Source: Herminiimonas sp. (GTDB taxonomy: Bacteria; Pseudomonadota; Gammaproteobacteria; Burkholderiales; Burkholderiaceae_D). Taken from it: 64,000 bases of DNA. Location of the stretch: the NCBI GenBank assembly GCA_028292265.1, contig JAQGMR010000033.1:1-64000 (forward strand), given 5' to 3'. Shown here piece after piece: positions 14,164 to 25,106 of the stretch (within the stretch, counting starts at the first letter, position 1; every line of letters begins with the position of its first letter). Below the pieces are notes generated by a model that made no database searches, was not told where the DNA came from, and worked only from the letters and a program-made list of their open reading frames with translations. The position numbers and the translations under genes are program-made.

Positions 14164-14922
14164 ATGCAGCATACGAGTTCTACCCAAACCATACCAACCG
14201 ATTCAGGCATTCCGCGCCATGTCGCGATCATCATGGACGGCAACGGACGCTGGGCGACCAACCGCTTCCTGCCGCGCGTAGCGGGCCATGCCAAAGGCGT
14301 TGAAATGGTGCGCGAGGTGGTGGAAGCGTGCGCGCTGCGCGGCGTGGAGTACCTTACCCTGTTTGCCTTCAGCTCAGAAAACTGGCGCCGGCCGGCGGAC
14401 GAGGTCTCCGTGCTGATGCGGCTTTTCATGACAGCCCTGGAGCGTGAAGTAGCAAAAATGCACGCCAACGGCATTCGTCTGAAAGTGGTGGGCGACCTTG
14501 CCCGCTTCGACGCGCGCCTGCAGCAAATGATCGCATCCGCAGAGCGCCGCACTGCCAACAACACCACGCTGACCGTCACCATCTGCGCCAACTACGGCGG
14601 CCGCTGGGACATCATGCAGGCCATCCAGAAAATGACGCTGGCCCACCCAGGCGAAACAAGCTTCACCGAGGACCAACTTGAACGGCACCTGGCCATGGCT
14701 TACGCACCGGAGCCGGACTTGTTCATCCGGACCGGCGGGGAAGAGCGCATTTCGAATTTTCTCCTCTGGCAATTGGCTTATACCGAATTGTATTTCACCG
14801 ATACCTTCTGGCCCGATTTCAATGCGTCGGAACTAGATCAGGCGATTGCCTCCTTTGGTAACCGCGAGCGTCGCTTCGGTCGCACCAGTGCGCAGTTGGT
14901 CGAGTCGAAGAAAGCGTCTTGA
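14164..14922 (+). CDS. uppS: Undecaprenyl diphosphate synthase (cis-prenyltransferase)
   Basis: 252 aa. It adds isoprene units to farnesyl diphosphate to make the lipid carrier for peptidoglycan and O-antigen. The P-loop-like [11 protein letters not shown] (about 23-33, catalytic Asp25), the [11 protein letters not shown] motif and the [15 protein letters not shown] and [14 protein letters not shown] motifs are all present. The stop overlaps the ATG of cdsA (TGATG). Confidence 0.97.
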   Translation: MQHTSSTQTIPTDSGIPRHVAIIMDGNGRWATNRFLPRVAGHAKGVEMVREVVEACALRGVEYLTLFAFSSENWRRPADEVSVLMRLFMTALEREVAKMHANGIRLKVVGDLARFDARLQQMIASAERRTANNTTLTVTICANYGGRWDIMQAIQKMTLAHPGETSFTEDQLERHLAMAYAPEPDLFIRTGGEERISNFLLWQLAYTELYFTDTFWPDFNASELDQAIASFGNRERRFGRTSAQLVESKKAS

Positions 14923-15767
14923 TGGGTCCAGCCGCCCGGGGCCTTCTAACGCGCGTAATCACTGCAGTGGTTTTGCTGGTCGTCCTGCTGGTAGTACTGT
15001 TCTCAGGGAACTGGCTGCTTTTTTGCACCACGCTAGTGGTCTTCTTCGCCGCGGCAGCCTGGGAAATGGGACGGCTTTTTGGCAACCGGCGCCAGCTGCC
15101 CGGCACCATCGGCTGGACCGCTCTCTTTGCCTTCCTGCTTTGGCGCCTGAGTTCTGGCGACGCCAGCAAGTTTACGGCGTTGTTCGGATTGTGCGCTGCA
15201 ATCTGGGCGATCCGCCTGCTGCCTGCGCTCGGCATTGGCTTGCCGCCGCAAGGTGGCTTGGGTAATCGCCTCATCAACGGCATTTACGGCATCGCGCTCT
15301 TGGGCTGTTTTATTGCGATTGCCAACCTTTTCAGCCGCTCCGCGGTCTACCTTCTGTCGGTCATGGCGATTGTGTGGGTTGCTGATATCGGTGCCTATTT
15401 CGCAGGCAAGGCCTTCGGCAAGCACAAGCTTGCGCCGTCTATTTCGCCGGGAAAGTCATGGGAAGGCGCGATTGGCGGCTGGCTGGCGGTGCTGGCGCTT
15501 GGCACGGCCGCGGCTTTTGTCCCGCCATTGTCGGACGCATTTCCGGCGCAAGTTCAAGCGCGGTGGGGATGGTTGGGCCTGATCCTGGTACTGAGCCTGC
15601 TGGCTGCCGCCAGCGTGGTGGGCGACCTGTTCGAGTCGCAATTGAAGCGACGGGCCGGATTCAAGGACAGCAGCAACCTGTTGCCGGGTCATGGCGGGAT
15701 CCTCGACCGGATCGATGCGCTGGTGCCGGTGCTGCCTTTGGCCGTGCTGTTCAGCTTGACCACCTGA
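14922..15767 (+). CDS. cdsA: Phosphatidate cytidylyltransferase (CDP-diglyceride synthase)
   Basis: 281 aa integral membrane enzyme that makes CDP-diacylglycerol for phospholipid synthesis. Several hydrophobic segments cover the protein (the first at about 12-35), and the C-terminal signature SQLKRRAGFKDSSNLLPGHGGILDR holds the metal-binding aspartates. The ATG at 14922 overlaps the uppS stop; a TTG one codon earlier is possible but less likely. Confidence 0.95.
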   Translation: MGPAARGLLTRVITAVVLLVVLLVVLFSGNWLLFCTTLVVFFAAAAWEMGRLFGNRRQLPGTIGWTALFAFLLWRLSSGDASKFTALFGLCAAIWAIRLLPALGIGLPPQGGLGNRLINGIYGIALLGCFIAIANLFSRSAVYLLSVMAIVWVADIGAYFAGKAFGKHKLAPSISPGKSWEGAIGGWLAVLALGTAAAFVPPLSDAFPAQVQARWGWLGLILVLSLLAAASVVGDLFESQLKRRAGFKDSSNLLPGHGGILDRIDALVPVLPLAVLFSLTT

Positions 15768-15899
15768 GGGTTACGGTTCGCTGGGCATGCCCGGGCTGCA
15801 ACCGCTAGAATCGACGCATGGTCTTCTGCACTTTGTCGATGACCGCCAATATCACAGCCACACCACCGAAACCTCCCAGCCGAAAAACACAAGATACGC

Positions 15900-17072
15900 A
15901 TGCAAAACATCACCATTCTCGGTGCAACCGGTTCCATCGGCGCATCCACGCTTGACGTAATCGCGCGGCATCCGGATCGTTTTGCCGTATATGCGCTGAC
16001 TGCCCATACTCGGATCCCGGAACTCGCCGGCTTGTGCCGCAAGTTTCAGCCCAAAGTTGCCGTGGTTCCGGACGCCGCAGCGGCCAGCCGGCTTCAATCC
16101 CTGCTAGACGATTCGCCACACTCGCTTCAGATCGAGCATGGCGAGGCCGCCCTCTGCGCCGTGGCGCGTGCTGCAGAATGCGACATGGTGATGGCCGCCA
16201 TCGTCGGGGCCGCCGGCCTCGCGCCAACGCTCGCCGCGGCGCGTGCCGGCAAAAAGGTTTTGCTGGCGAACAAGGAGGCGCTGGTCATGTCGGGCCAGCT
16301 TTTCATGGACGCCGTCACGAGCGGCGGCGCGACCTTGCTGCCTATCGACAGCGAGCACAACGCGATTTTCCAGTGCCTGCCGCAGTCCTATTCACGCGTT
16401 CCCCAGCGCCACGGCATTGCCAGGATTGTGTTGACCGCATCCGGCGGCCCGTTCCTGAAACGGGCGGTCGACACGCTGGACGACGTCACACCGGAGCAGG
16501 CTGTCGCCCATCCGAACTGGAGCATGGGGCGCAAGATCTCGGTCGATTCCGCGACCATGATGAACAAGGGACTGGAGGTGATCGAAGCACACTGGCTGTT
16601 CGGTGCGTCGGTCGAACAGATCAATGTCCTGATCCATCCGCAAAGCGTGATCCATTCCATGGTGTCCTACGTCGACGGCTCGGTACTGGCCCAGCTTGGC
16701 AACCCCGACATGCGCACGCCAATTGCGCAAGCGCTGGCCTGGCCTGACCGCATGGACTCCGGAGTAGGGCAGATTGACCTCGCTCAAATCGCGTTGCTTG
16801 AATTCCACGAGCCTGACCTGGCTCGATTTCCATGCTTGAAACTGGCGTATGATGCCCTGAGGACCGGTGGCACTGCGCCGGCGCATTTGAACGCGGCGAA
16901 TGAAATCGCGGTGAACGCGTTTCTTAATCGGGAGATTGGATTTCGGATGATTGATCAAGTGATTGCCCGCGTGATGGACGACCTGACGCATGAGCCGGTG
17001 CGTGACATGGAATCCCTTCTGCAGCACGACGCTCGCGCCCGCAAGCTCGCCTCGGGCTTCGTCCAATCATGA
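15900..17072 (+). CDS. dxr: 1-deoxy-D-xylulose 5-phosphate reductoisomerase
   Basis: 390 aa, full length. It makes 2-C-methyl-D-erythritol 4-phosphate, the first committed step of the non-mevalonate isoprenoid pathway. NADPH-binding [14 protein letters not shown] (about 4-17), the metal-binding [13 protein letters not shown] region, the TASGGPF loop and the [17 protein letters not shown] motif are seen. Its product pathway supplies uppS upstream. The stop overlaps the rseP ATG (ATGA). Confidence 0.97.
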   Translation: MQNITILGATGSIGASTLDVIARHPDRFAVYALTAHTRIPELAGLCRKFQPKVAVVPDAAAASRLQSLLDDSPHSLQIEHGEAALCAVARAAECDMVMAAIVGAAGLAPTLAAARAGKKVLLANKEALVMSGQLFMDAVTSGGATLLPIDSEHNAIFQCLPQSYSRVPQRHGIARIVLTASGGPFLKRAVDTLDDVTPEQAVAHPNWSMGRKISVDSATMMNKGLEVIEAHWLFGASVEQINVLIHPQSVIHSMVSYVDGSVLAQLGNPDMRTPIAQALAWPDRMDSGVGQIDLAQIALLEFHEPDLARFPCLKLAYDALRTGGTAPAHLNAANEIAVNAFLNREIGFRMIDQVIARVMDDLTHEPVRDMESLLQHDARARKLASGFVQS

Positions 17073-18439
17073 TGTTCCTTCAAACGATCGTGGCCTTCTT
17101 GGTCGTGCTGGGCACGCTGGTCGTGGTGCACGAGTTGGGCCATTATTGGGTCGCGAAATGGTGCGGCGTTAAAGTGCTCCGGTTCTCCGTGGGGATGGGC
17201 AAGGTAGTTTTCTCGCGCCGCCTCGGACCGGACCAGACTGAATGGGCGCTTTCTGCCTTGCCACTCGGCGGCTATGTAAAAATGCTGGATGGGCGCGAGC
17301 AGGATTTGAGCGGCCTGCCCGAAGCAGACCTCAAACGTGAGTTCACCCGTCAAAACGTCTGGAAGCGCATCGCCATCGTAGCAGCCGGGCCTCTGGCCAA
17401 CTTCATCCTTGCAATCGCCGTATTCGCTGGACTCTATATTCATGGCATGCCGGAGCCGCTTGCGCGCTTGCGCGCCGTGCCGGCCAATACGGTAGCGGCA
17501 AACGCCGGCCTGAAGGGCGGCGAACAGGTGACTGCCGTCAACGGCGAACCGATCCAGGTATGGTCCGACCTGCGCTGGAAACTGATTCAGCTCGCAGTGG
17601 AAAAAGAGCCGGCACGCCTGGACGTCATTCGGCCGGATCCCTCTCACGCCGGTGGAACGCTTGGCGACAGTGTCACATTGTCCCTGAGCGGTATCTCGGC
17701 GCAGGATCTTGAAGGCGATTTCCTTGGCAAACTGGGTCTGGATTTGGCGCGGCCACGCGCCAAACTGGGCAAACTCGTTGCCGACGGACCTGCCGCGAAT
17801 GCCGGACTGCGTGAGGGCGATGCCATCAATTTGGTAGACGGCACTCCAGTTAATGACGGCCTGGCGTTCATCGAAAGAATCCATGCGTCGGCCAACAAGC
17901 CGCTGAAGATTGAAGGCACCCGACGTAACGGCGAAGCGTTTCAGGTTACCGTCGTACCGCAACCAGTGCAAAAGAACGGCCTTACATTTGGCCGCATCCA
18001 GGCGGAAGTTCCGATGACGCCGGAAATGATCAACGCCAGTTCGCCCCCTCTCGAAGCGATAAGGCGGGCCGCTCGCAAAACATGGGACACCAGCACGCTT
18101 ACTCTGAAGATGCTTGGCAAGATGCTGGTTGGCGAAGTCTCGTTAAAGAACATAACCGGCCCCATCACGATTGCGGACTATGCAGGCCAAACGGCGCGTG
18201 TGGGCGCCATCAGTTTTCTCTCCTTTATCGCCTTCATCAGCATCAGTCTTGGCGTAATGAATTTGTTACCCATCCCCGTTCTTGACGGCGGCCTTTTGTT
18301 GTATTATTCGCTGGAAGTTTTGACCGGGCGTCCTGTATCGGAGCGATTCGGGGAAATCGCCCAGCGGGCAGGCGTCGGCATCCTGATGACCCTGATGTTG
18401 GTCGCTGTCTTCAACGATATTGTCCGGTTGATTCCCTGA
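17069..18439 (+). CDS. rseP: Site-2 intramembrane zinc metalloprotease RseP
   Basis: 456 aa inner-membrane protease that cuts the anti-sigma factor of the envelope-stress sigma factor and residual signal peptides. The zinc motif HELGH is at 21-25 in the first membrane segment, two PDZ domains lie at about 120-200 and 205-300, and the second active-site motif [12 protein letters not shown] is near residue 400 in the third membrane segment. It overlaps dxr by 4 bases and precedes bamA, the usual envelope order. Confidence 0.96.
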   Translation: MMFLQTIVAFLVVLGTLVVVHELGHYWVAKWCGVKVLRFSVGMGKVVFSRRLGPDQTEWALSALPLGGYVKMLDGREQDLSGLPEADLKREFTRQNVWKRIAIVAAGPLANFILAIAVFAGLYIHGMPEPLARLRAVPANTVAANAGLKGGEQVTAVNGEPIQVWSDLRWKLIQLAVEKEPARLDVIRPDPSHAGGTLGDSVTLSLSGISAQDLEGDFLGKLGLDLARPRAKLGKLVADGPAANAGLREGDAINLVDGTPVNDGLAFIERIHASANKPLKIEGTRRNGEAFQVTVVPQPVQKNGLTFGRIQAEVPMTPEMINASSPPLEAIRRAARKTWDTSTLTLKMLGKMLVGEVSLKNITGPITIADYAGQTARVGAISFLSFIAFISISLGVMNLLPIPVLDGGLLLYYSLEVLTGRPVSERFGEIAQRAGVGILMTLMLVAVFNDIVRLIP

Positions 18440-18548
18440 CCCGGCACATTTCGAAGTCCCTCAGTATCCGGTCGAGCGTGGATCGCATGGTCCACTTGCG
18501 CCCTGCGGCGCGCGCGGTCGTGCCCAAAAAATGAGATAACAACAGCCG

Positions 18549-20885
18549 ATGAAACAATCCTACGAGTGCTTTGCCCTGCCTTTTTTTCCGCGCCGTCTTC
18601 TCGCAGTTGCTGCATTCGCCCTCGTTTCTGGTCAGGCACTTGCAATTGATCCGTTTGTGGTCGGTGATATCAGGGTTGAAGGCATACAGCGCACGGAACC
18701 AGGCACCGTTTTCAGCTATCTGCCGGTCCGTGTTGGCGACACCTTTACTGACGAAAAAGGCGCTGCCGCAATCAAGGCCCTCTACGCCACGGGCTTCTTC
18801 AAGGATGTCCGTATTGAAGCGGAAGGCAATGTAATTGTTATCCTGGTTGAAGAACGACCTGCCATTGCCGCCGTTGAATTCACGGGCGCCAAAGAGTTCG
18901 ACAAGGACGTCCTCGTCAAGTCACTCAAGGAAATCGGTCTCGGCGAGTCCCGCATCTACGACAAGGCCTTACTCGACCGCGCTGAACAGGAATTGAAACG
19001 GCAGTACCTGTCAAAAGGTCTGTATGGCGTCCAGATCACCACAACTGTCACGCCGATCGAACGCAACCGCGTCAATATCAACTTTGCGGTGGACGAAGGG
19101 GATGTTGCGCGCATTCGTCAGATAAACATCATTGGCAACAAGGCGTTTAGCGAAAAGGAACTGCGCGGGCAGATCAAGCTGGATACGCCGGGATGGTTCA
19201 GCTGGTACACCAAGTCCGACCAATACTCGAAGCAAAAGCTGACTGGCGATATTGAGAGCCTGCGCTCGTTCTATCTCAATCGCGGCTACCTGGAAATGCA
19301 GGTTGAGTCGACCCAGGTGTCGATCACGCCGGATCGCAAGGATATTTACATTACCGTCAATGTCACCGAGGGCGACAAGTTCACCGTCTCGAAGGTGAAC
19401 CTTGAGGGCGAAATGCTGGGCCGCGAAAATGAACTCGCGACCCTGGTAAGTCTGCATCCGGGCGACGTCTACTCTGGCGAAAAGCTGCAGGACAGCATGA
19501 AGAAAATCGGCGAACGCATGGGTAACTTCGGTTATGCCTTTGCAAACGTCAACGCGAACCCGATCATCGATCGCGAAAAGAAGCAGGTCGCCTTCACCAT
19601 CATGGTCGATCCAGGCAAACGGGTCTATGTACGCCGCATCAACGTGGCAGGCAACACCCGCACCCGCGACGAAGTCGTTCGTCGCGAATTTCGCCAACTC
19701 GAGAGCTCCTGGTACGACGGCGAGAAAATCAAGCTGTCGCGTGACCGGGTCGATCGCCTGGGTTATTTCACCGAAGTCAACGTCGACACGCCGGAAGTTC
19801 CTGGAACAACCGACCAGGTCGATCTCAACATGACAGTGACCGAGAAACCGACCGGTAACATCACGCTGGGTGCAGGTTTTTCTTCTACAGACAAGCTGAC
19901 CTTTACCGGTTCGATCCAGCAGGTGAATGCCTTCGGCAGTGGCAACACGATCGGCCTCGACATTAATACGGCTGCGCGTTATCGGACCATATCGTTGGTT
20001 TCGACCAACCCGTATTTCACCGACGATGGCATTAGCCGGACCTACGAAATCTACACTCGCACGACCCGTCCACCGCAAGTGAACTCTGGCGATTACCGGA
20101 TAAATTCTACCGGTGGCTCGATAAAGTTTGGCGTGCCATTCTCGGAAGTCGATACGGTTTTCTTCGGTATCGGACTTGAGCGGACGATCGTCAATACGTT
20201 CGTCGACAGCCCGCCGCTGTTTAAACGCTATGCGACCGACTTCGGCGACGGCAACGACGCCACGACGACGTCCATACCGTTGACGGCTGCGTGGCAGCGC
20301 GACAGTCGCGACAGTGCACTGATCCCCACCAAAGGCCGCTACCAGCGGGCCAACCTGGAAGTGTCGGCGATCGGCTCACTCCGCTATTACCGCACGACTT
20401 ACCAGCAGCAGTATTTCCAGCCTTTGCCGATCTTCAGCAATACGACGTTGGCTCTGAACGGAGAGATCGATTACGGGCGCGGATATGCGAATAAGCCGTA
20501 TCCGGTCTTCAAGAACTTCTACGCGGGTGGCATCGGGTCAGTGAGGGGCTATGAAGGTTCCTCATTATCCGTGTCGCCGGTCACCGGGCAAGATGCCACA
20601 GGCGGCCAGGCGCGACTGTTCGGTAATGCCGAGTTGCAGTTTCCGTTCCCCGGTACCGGTGCAGACCGCAGCCTGCGCTGGTTCGTGTTCGCCGACGGTG
20701 GCAACGTCTTCAACCTGGAGCAGGGCGAGAAGATCAGTGCCAAGAATCTCCGGTTTGCGGCTGGTATCGGTCTGAGCTGGATTTCGCCAATCGGCCCGCT
20801 CAAGCTTAGCTTTGCCAAGCCGCTCAATGCCAAGCCGGAAGACAGGACCCAGGCTTTCCAGTTCCAGCTAGGTACCGGCTTCTAA
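18549..20885 (+). CDS. bamA: Outer membrane protein assembly factor BamA
   Basis: 778 aa. It folds beta-barrel proteins into the outer membrane. A signal peptide (cleavage after GQALA, about residue 32) leads to five POTRA domains (about 34-430) and a C-terminal 16-strand barrel; the barrel carries the conserved VRGYEGSSL lid motif and the protein ends in phenylalanine as expected for the barrel signal. It lies between rseP and skp, as usual. Start chosen at the ATG that gives the signal peptide. Confidence 0.97.
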   Translation: MKQSYECFALPFFPRRLLAVAAFALVSGQALAIDPFVVGDIRVEGIQRTEPGTVFSYLPVRVGDTFTDEKGAAAIKALYATGFFKDVRIEAEGNVIVILVEERPAIAAVEFTGAKEFDKDVLVKSLKEIGLGESRIYDKALLDRAEQELKRQYLSKGLYGVQITTTVTPIERNRVNINFAVDEGDVARIRQINIIGNKAFSEKELRGQIKLDTPGWFSWYTKSDQYSKQKLTGDIESLRSFYLNRGYLEMQVESTQVSITPDRKDIYITVNVTEGDKFTVSKVNLEGEMLGRENELATLVSLHPGDVYSGEKLQDSMKKIGERMGNFGYAFANVNANPIIDREKKQVAFTIMVDPGKRVYVRRINVAGNTRTRDEVVRREFRQLESSWYDGEKIKLSRDRVDRLGYFTEVNVDTPEVPGTTDQVDLNMTVTEKPTGNITLGAGFSSTDKLTFTGSIQQVNAFGSGNTIGLDINTAARYRTISLVSTNPYFTDDGISRTYEIYTRTTRPPQVNSGDYRINSTGGSIKFGVPFSEVDTVFFGIGLERTIVNTFVDSPPLFKRYATDFGDGNDATTTSIPLTAAWQRDSRDSALIPTKGRYQRANLEVSAIGSLRYYRTTYQQQYFQPLPIFSNTTLALNGEIDYGRGYANKPYPVFKNFYAGGIGSVRGYEGSSLSVSPVTGQDATGGQARLFGNAELQFPFPGTGADRSLRWFVFADGGNVFNLEQGEKISAKNLRFAAGIGLSWISPIGPLKLSFAKPLNAKPEDRTQAFQFQLGTGF

Positions 20886-21054
20886 GGTCCGGCGGTGCAC
20901 ACGGCGTGGCAGCTGTCAGGCGACGAGCGAACTGGTCTACCGTCATAGGCGGCTGCATGAGGGAGGCTTTCCGGCTTGCACCGTTTACGCCATGTTGTGC
21001 GCTCGCGTGGCAGTCCATTGTAATATTAGAAAATTTCGATTTCGGAGAATCACC

Positions 21055-21585
21055 TTGAAGTCAATCAGTACAACCGTATCCCTTCGAGTTAACCTGCTGC
21101 GCGGCCTTGCCGCCGTCGTTGCTTCCGCGCTAATGCTGGCGAATGCATCGGCTCAGGAAATGAAGATCGGCTTCGTCAGCACGGAGCGGGTGTTTCGCGA
21201 AGCGGTGCCCGCTAAACAGGCAACCGCCAAGATCGAGCAAGAGTTTTCAAAACGCGACAAGGAACTGCAGGAGGTCGCGGCGCGCCTAAAGGGCATGTCC
21301 GACAAACTGGACAAGGAGGGCCCAGTGCTGTCCGACTCAGAGCGTGCCCGGCGCCAGCGTGAGCTTTCCGACCTCGATAAGGAATTCCAGCGCAAACAGC
21401 GCGAGTTTCGCGAAGACCTGAACCAGCGCCGCAACGAAGAACTCGCAGGCGTGCTCGAGCGCACAAACAGGGTCATCAAGCAGATCGCCGAAGCTGAAAA
21501 GTACGACATCGTATTTCAGGAAGCCGTGTATATCAGTCCTCGCATCGATATTACCGACAAGGTCCTGAAGGCGCTAAACAAGTAA
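21055..21585 (+). CDS. skp: Periplasmic chaperone Skp (OmpH)
   Basis: 176 aa. It holds unfolded outer-membrane proteins in the periplasm. The start is placed at TTG 21055 because GGAG lies 8 bases before it and it yields a normal signal peptide (basic start, LLRGLAAVVASALMLANASA, cleavage at about 34); the ATG at 20992 would give a lead with cysteines and no ribosome binding site. The mature part is the expected long helical hairpin (about 50-145) rich in Glu, Arg, Lys and Gln. Confidence 0.88.
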   Translation: MKSISTTVSLRVNLLRGLAAVVASALMLANASAQEMKIGFVSTERVFREAVPAKQATAKIEQEFSKRDKELQEVAARLKGMSDKLDKEGPVLSDSERARRQRELSDLDKEFQRKQREFREDLNQRRNEELAGVLERTNRVIKQIAEAEKYDIVFQEAVYISPRIDITDKVLKALNK

Positions 21586-21607
21586 GCAGAGGGTTCAAGG
21601 GCAGCCG

Positions 21608-22669
21608 ATGAGCATTCGACTCGGAGAGTTGACACAGCGCCTCGGCGGCCAATTGGTCGGCGACTCGGACCTCGCAGTCTCGTCGGTGGCACCGCTGGAT
21701 AGCGCGAGCCACACAGACATCAGCTTCTTCACTAACCCGAAGCTGCTTGCCCAAGCCTCTCTTACCGGCGCTGCCGCAATCATTGTCTCGCCCGCTAATA
21801 GCGCAAAAATAGAAGCCGGCTATCATGGCGCGCGCATTCTGACCGACAATCCCTACGCCTATTTTGCCCGCGTCGCGCAGTTATTCGCTGAGCAGGTGGC
21901 TGTGGCTCCAACGGCTGGCATACACCGTACCGCCGTAGTCGACCCGTCCGCGATCATCGCCCCGTCAGCCAGCATCGGGCCGCATGTCACGATCGAAGCT
22001 GGCGCGATGATTGGCGACCGTTGCGTGGTTGGCAGCGGCGCGTTCATTGGGCGCAATGCTCGCATCGGCGCCGGCACCCGTTTCTATTCGCACGTTGTAT
22101 TCCACGATGGCTGCCAGATCGGGGAGCGCGGCATCCTGCACCCTGGCGCAGTGATTGGGGCCGACGGTTTTGGCTTCGCCCAAGACCAGGGAAAGTGGAT
22201 CAAGATTCCCCAAACCGGCGCGGTCCGGATCGGCAATGACGTTGAAATCGGCGCCAACACGACGGTTGACCGTGGCGCGCTGGCCGACACGGTGATTGAA
22301 GACGGCGTCAAACTGGACAACCAGATACAAATCGCCCACAACTGCCACATCGGCGCGCACACGGCGATGGCGGGTTGCGTCGGCGTCGCCGGTAGCGCGG
22401 TGATCGGAAAGCACTGCACCTTTGGCGGCGCGGCAATGGTGTTGGGCCATCTGAGCATTGCCGACAATGTGCACATTTCGTCTGGATCCATGGTCACGCG
22501 TTCCATTCACGAACCCGGCCAATATACCGGCATCTTCCCCCTTGCAAAAAACGCCGACTGGGAGAAATCCGCGGCCATCGTTCGTAATCTCGGTGCGATG
22601 CGTGAGAAAATCCGGGAACTCGAGAAAACCGTCAAAATGCTCGTTGAGAAAAACAATGAACAGTCCTGA
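21608..22669 (+). CDS. lpxD: UDP-3-O-acylglucosamine N-acyltransferase
   Basis: 353 aa. It adds the second acyl chain in lipid A synthesis. An N-terminal uridine-binding domain (about 1-100) leads into left-handed beta-helix hexapeptide repeats (about 105-310), with the catalytic histidine region [18 protein letters not shown], and a C-terminal helix (about 320-353). It starts 22 bases after skp and slightly overlaps fabZ. Confidence 0.97.
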   Translation: MSIRLGELTQRLGGQLVGDSDLAVSSVAPLDSASHTDISFFTNPKLLAQASLTGAAAIIVSPANSAKIEAGYHGARILTDNPYAYFARVAQLFAEQVAVAPTAGIHRTAVVDPSAIIAPSASIGPHVTIEAGAMIGDRCVVGSGAFIGRNARIGAGTRFYSHVVFHDGCQIGERGILHPGAVIGADGFGFAQDQGKWIKIPQTGAVRIGNDVEIGANTTVDRGALADTVIEDGVKLDNQIQIAHNCHIGAHTAMAGCVGVAGSAVIGKHCTFGGAAMVLGHLSIADNVHISSGSMVTRSIHEPGQYTGIFPLAKNADWEKSAAIVRNLGAMREKIRELEKTVKMLVEKNNEQS

Positions 22670-23156
22670 AAAGCTCCCCCTGCAAATGAAAACGCTCGAC
22701 ATCAACCAGATCAAGGAATTCCTGCCGCACCGATATCCTCTGTTGCTGGTTGATCGGGTTCTGGACTGGGAAGCCGGCAAGACGATCACCGCCATCAAGA
22801 ACGTCACCATCAACGAAGAGTTTTTCAACGGGCACTTTCCGCACAAACCGGTCATGCCGGGCGTAATGATGATTGAAGCGCTCGCGCAGACGGCCGCGCT
22901 TCTGTCATTCCTGACCATGGGAACGCGTCCCGACCATAATTCGGTGGTCTACTTTTTGGGAATCGACGGCGCCCGCTTCAAGCGTCCGGTTGAACCAGGT
23001 GACCAATTGCGCATGGAAGTCGAAATCATCCGTGCGGCGCGCGGGATTTACAAGTACCGCGCAAAGGGGACTGTGGACGGGCACACTGCCGTGGAAGCGG
23101 AATTGATGTGCACGATGCGAAGCGTCAGTGACGCGAGCCTGCCAGCGGGGTCGTAA
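22656..23156 (+). CDS. fabZ: 3-hydroxyacyl-[acyl-carrier-protein] dehydratase FabZ
   Basis: 166 aa from this start. It dehydrates 3-hydroxyacyl-ACP in fatty acid synthesis. The hot-dog fold motifs are clear: [13 protein letters not shown], and [21 protein letters not shown] with the catalytic histidine and glutamate. Two starts are possible. The ATG at 22656 has GAG 7 bases upstream and overlaps lpxD by 14 bases; the ATG at 22686 (MKTLDINQ) matches the usual family start but has no ribosome binding site. The first is used on that evidence. Confidence 0.93.
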   Translation: MNSPEKLPLQMKTLDINQIKEFLPHRYPLLLVDRVLDWEAGKTITAIKNVTINEEFFNGHFPHKPVMPGVMMIEALAQTAALLSFLTMGTRPDHNSVVYFLGIDGARFKRPVEPGDQLRMEVEIIRAARGIYKYRAKGTVDGHTAVEAELMCTMRSVSDASLPAGS

Positions 23157-23944
23157 TGGCGAAGATTCACCCCACCGCCATCATCGACAGCAAAGCGGCG
23201 ATCGATGCAACGGTGGAGATCGGTCCGTATGCGGTTGTGGGCCCGCATGTCACGATTGGCGCAGGCACCGTCATTGGGCCGCATGTCGTCATTGATGGCC
23301 ATACCTCAATTGGGCGGGACAACCGATTCTTCCAGTTCTCGTCGATTGGCGCTCCGCCGCAAGACAAGAAATATGCCGGCGAGCCGACCCGGCTCGAAAT
23401 CGGCGACCGTAACACTGTCCGCGAGTTTTGCACCTTCAATACCGGCACTGTGCAAGATGCGGGCGTAACGCGGCTTGGCAACGACAACCTGATTCTGGCC
23501 TATGTTCACCTGGCGCATGACTGCCAGGTCGGCAACCACACCATCTTCTCCAATAATGCCACGCTCGCCGGGCATGTCCACATTGGTGACCACGCAATCC
23601 TTTCCGGATTCGCCGCGATCCACCAGTTTTGCAGGATTGGCGCGCATGCCTTCATCGGCATGAATACCAGCCTGACACAGGACGTTCCCCCATTTGTCCT
23701 GGTTGCCGGCAATCCGGCCGGCGCCCACGGCATTAACATCGAAGGCTTGAAGCGCCGGGGTTTTTCACGTGAGCGGATCAGTGCGCTGCGTGATGCCTAC
23801 AAGTCGATCTACAAATCCGGCTTGACCCTGGAGGCCGCAAGGCTCGCGCTGGTCGAAGAAGAAGCCAGCCGGCCCGAAGCCGCGGTTGACTTGCGCCAGA
23901 TGCGCGAGTTCCTGGAGTCCAGCAGCCGTGGCATCACCCGCTAG
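23156..23944 (+). CDS. lpxA: UDP-N-acetylglucosamine acyltransferase
   Basis: 262 aa, exact family length. It performs the first step of lipid A synthesis. Hexapeptide repeats fill about 1-190, with the catalytic histidine in [10 protein letters not shown] and the acyl-chain ruler region [14 protein letters not shown], and a helical C-terminus follows. The ATG shares one base with the fabZ stop. Confidence 0.97.
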   Translation: MAKIHPTAIIDSKAAIDATVEIGPYAVVGPHVTIGAGTVIGPHVVIDGHTSIGRDNRFFQFSSIGAPPQDKKYAGEPTRLEIGDRNTVREFCTFNTGTVQDAGVTRLGNDNLILAYVHLAHDCQVGNHTIFSNNATLAGHVHIGDHAILSGFAAIHQFCRIGAHAFIGMNTSLTQDVPPFVLVAGNPAGAHGINIEGLKRRGFSRERISALRDAYKSIYKSGLTLEAARLALVEEEASRPEAAVDLRQMREFLESSSRGITR

Positions 23945-25106
23945 CGTATCAATCGCCATGGTGGCCGGAGAAGCTTCCGGCGATCTGCTCGCAAGTCGGC
24001 TGTTGTCGGGCTTGCGTCCAGAATTGCCTGAAGCCGTAATCCATGGCATCGGCGGCGATCAGATGGCGAAATACGGCTTCGTTCGCGACTGGCCGATGGA
24101 AAAGCTGGCGGTGCGCGGCCTGTTCGAGGTGCTGGCCCATTACCGCGAAATCAAGGGCATCCAGGTCGCACTGCGCGATCGACTTCTCGCAGAAAGGCCG
24201 GCAGTTTTTATCGGCGTGGATGCACCCGATTTCAACCTTGGTCTTGAGCAGCAATTGAAGCAGGCTGGGATTCCAACCATGCACTTTATCGGGCCGTCCA
24301 TCTGGGCCTGGCGTGGCGGGCGCATCCGCAAAATCGCGCGGTCCGTTTCCCACATGCTGGTAATTTTTCCGTTTGAAGAAGAAATCTATCGCGCCGCCGG
24401 AATCCCCGTGACGTGCGTCGGCCACCCTTTGGCGGAGCTTATTCCGATGCAGCCTGATCCGGTTGCGGCGCGCAGACGACTTGGCTTGCCTGAAGACGAG
24501 CGAATCATTGCGGTCTTGCCCGGCAGTCGCCTCTCCGAGATCCGCTATAACAGCGCCGCCTTCATCGGCGCGGCTCGGTTGCTCGCGCTGCGTGAACCGG
24601 GTCTGCGCTTCGTTGTTCCGATGGCCGGCGAAAAGCAGCGCCAAGCGTTTCATGAGGTGCTTGTGAGGGCGGGGTTGGACGATGTGCCGCTGTTGGTGCT
24701 GGACGGGCAGTCGCATGACGCCATCGAAGCCGCAGATGCCGTTTTGGTCGCGTCAGGAACGGCAACCCTTGAAGTCGCGCTGTACAAGAAGCCGATGGTT
24801 ATTGCCTACAAGGTTATGCCTGCCTCATGGCATGTGATGCGACATATGGCCTACCTGCCGTGGATCGGCTTGCCCAATATCCTGGCGCGTGAAACGCTTG
24901 TGCCCGAACTGTTGCAGGATGCCGCAACCCCGGTCGCGATCGCCGACGCCATGTCGAATCAATTACAGGACACGGCCAATCGTGACCGGCTGGTAAAACG
25001 GTTCACCGAAATGCACAGCGCACTGCTGCGCGACACGGCGCGTGTCAGTGCCCAAGCGGTGCTCGACCTGATCGGCGCCAGCGCGGCAAGGGGGAGGGCG
25101 GCATGA
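23928..25106 (+). CDS. lpxB: Lipid-A-disaccharide synthase
   Basis: 392 aa. A GT-B glycosyltransferase (GT19) that joins UDP-diacylglucosamine and lipid X. The N-terminal [15 protein letters not shown], the GIGGDQM loop, the [13 protein letters not shown] motif and the C-terminal [22 protein letters not shown] donor-binding motif are present. GTG at 23928 is chosen as start because GGAG sits 10 bases before it and it fits the family length; it overlaps lpxA by 17 bases. A longer frame opens at 23886. Confidence 0.94.
   Translation: MASPASVSIAMVAGEASGDLLASRLLSGLRPELPEAVIHGIGGDQMAKYGFVRDWPMEKLAVRGLFEVLAHYREIKGIQVALRDRLLAERPAVFIGVDAPDFNLGLEQQLKQAGIPTMHFIGPSIWAWRGGRIRKIARSVSHMLVIFPFEEEIYRAAGIPVTCVGHPLAELIPMQPDPVAARRRLGLPEDERIIAVLPGSRLSEIRYNSAAFIGAARLLALREPGLRFVVPMAGEKQRQAFHEVLVRAGLDDVPLLVLDGQSHDAIEAADAVLVASGTATLEVALYKKPMVIAYKVMPASWHVMRHMAYLPWIGLPNILARETLVPELLQDAATPVAIADAMSNQLQDTANRDRLVKRFTEMHSALLRDTARVSAQAVLDLIGASAARGRAA

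Noticed and set aside
12826-14187. 453-aa open frame antisense to pyrH and frr
   Set aside because: Two conserved housekeeping genes occupy the sense strand; the antisense protein has no family features.
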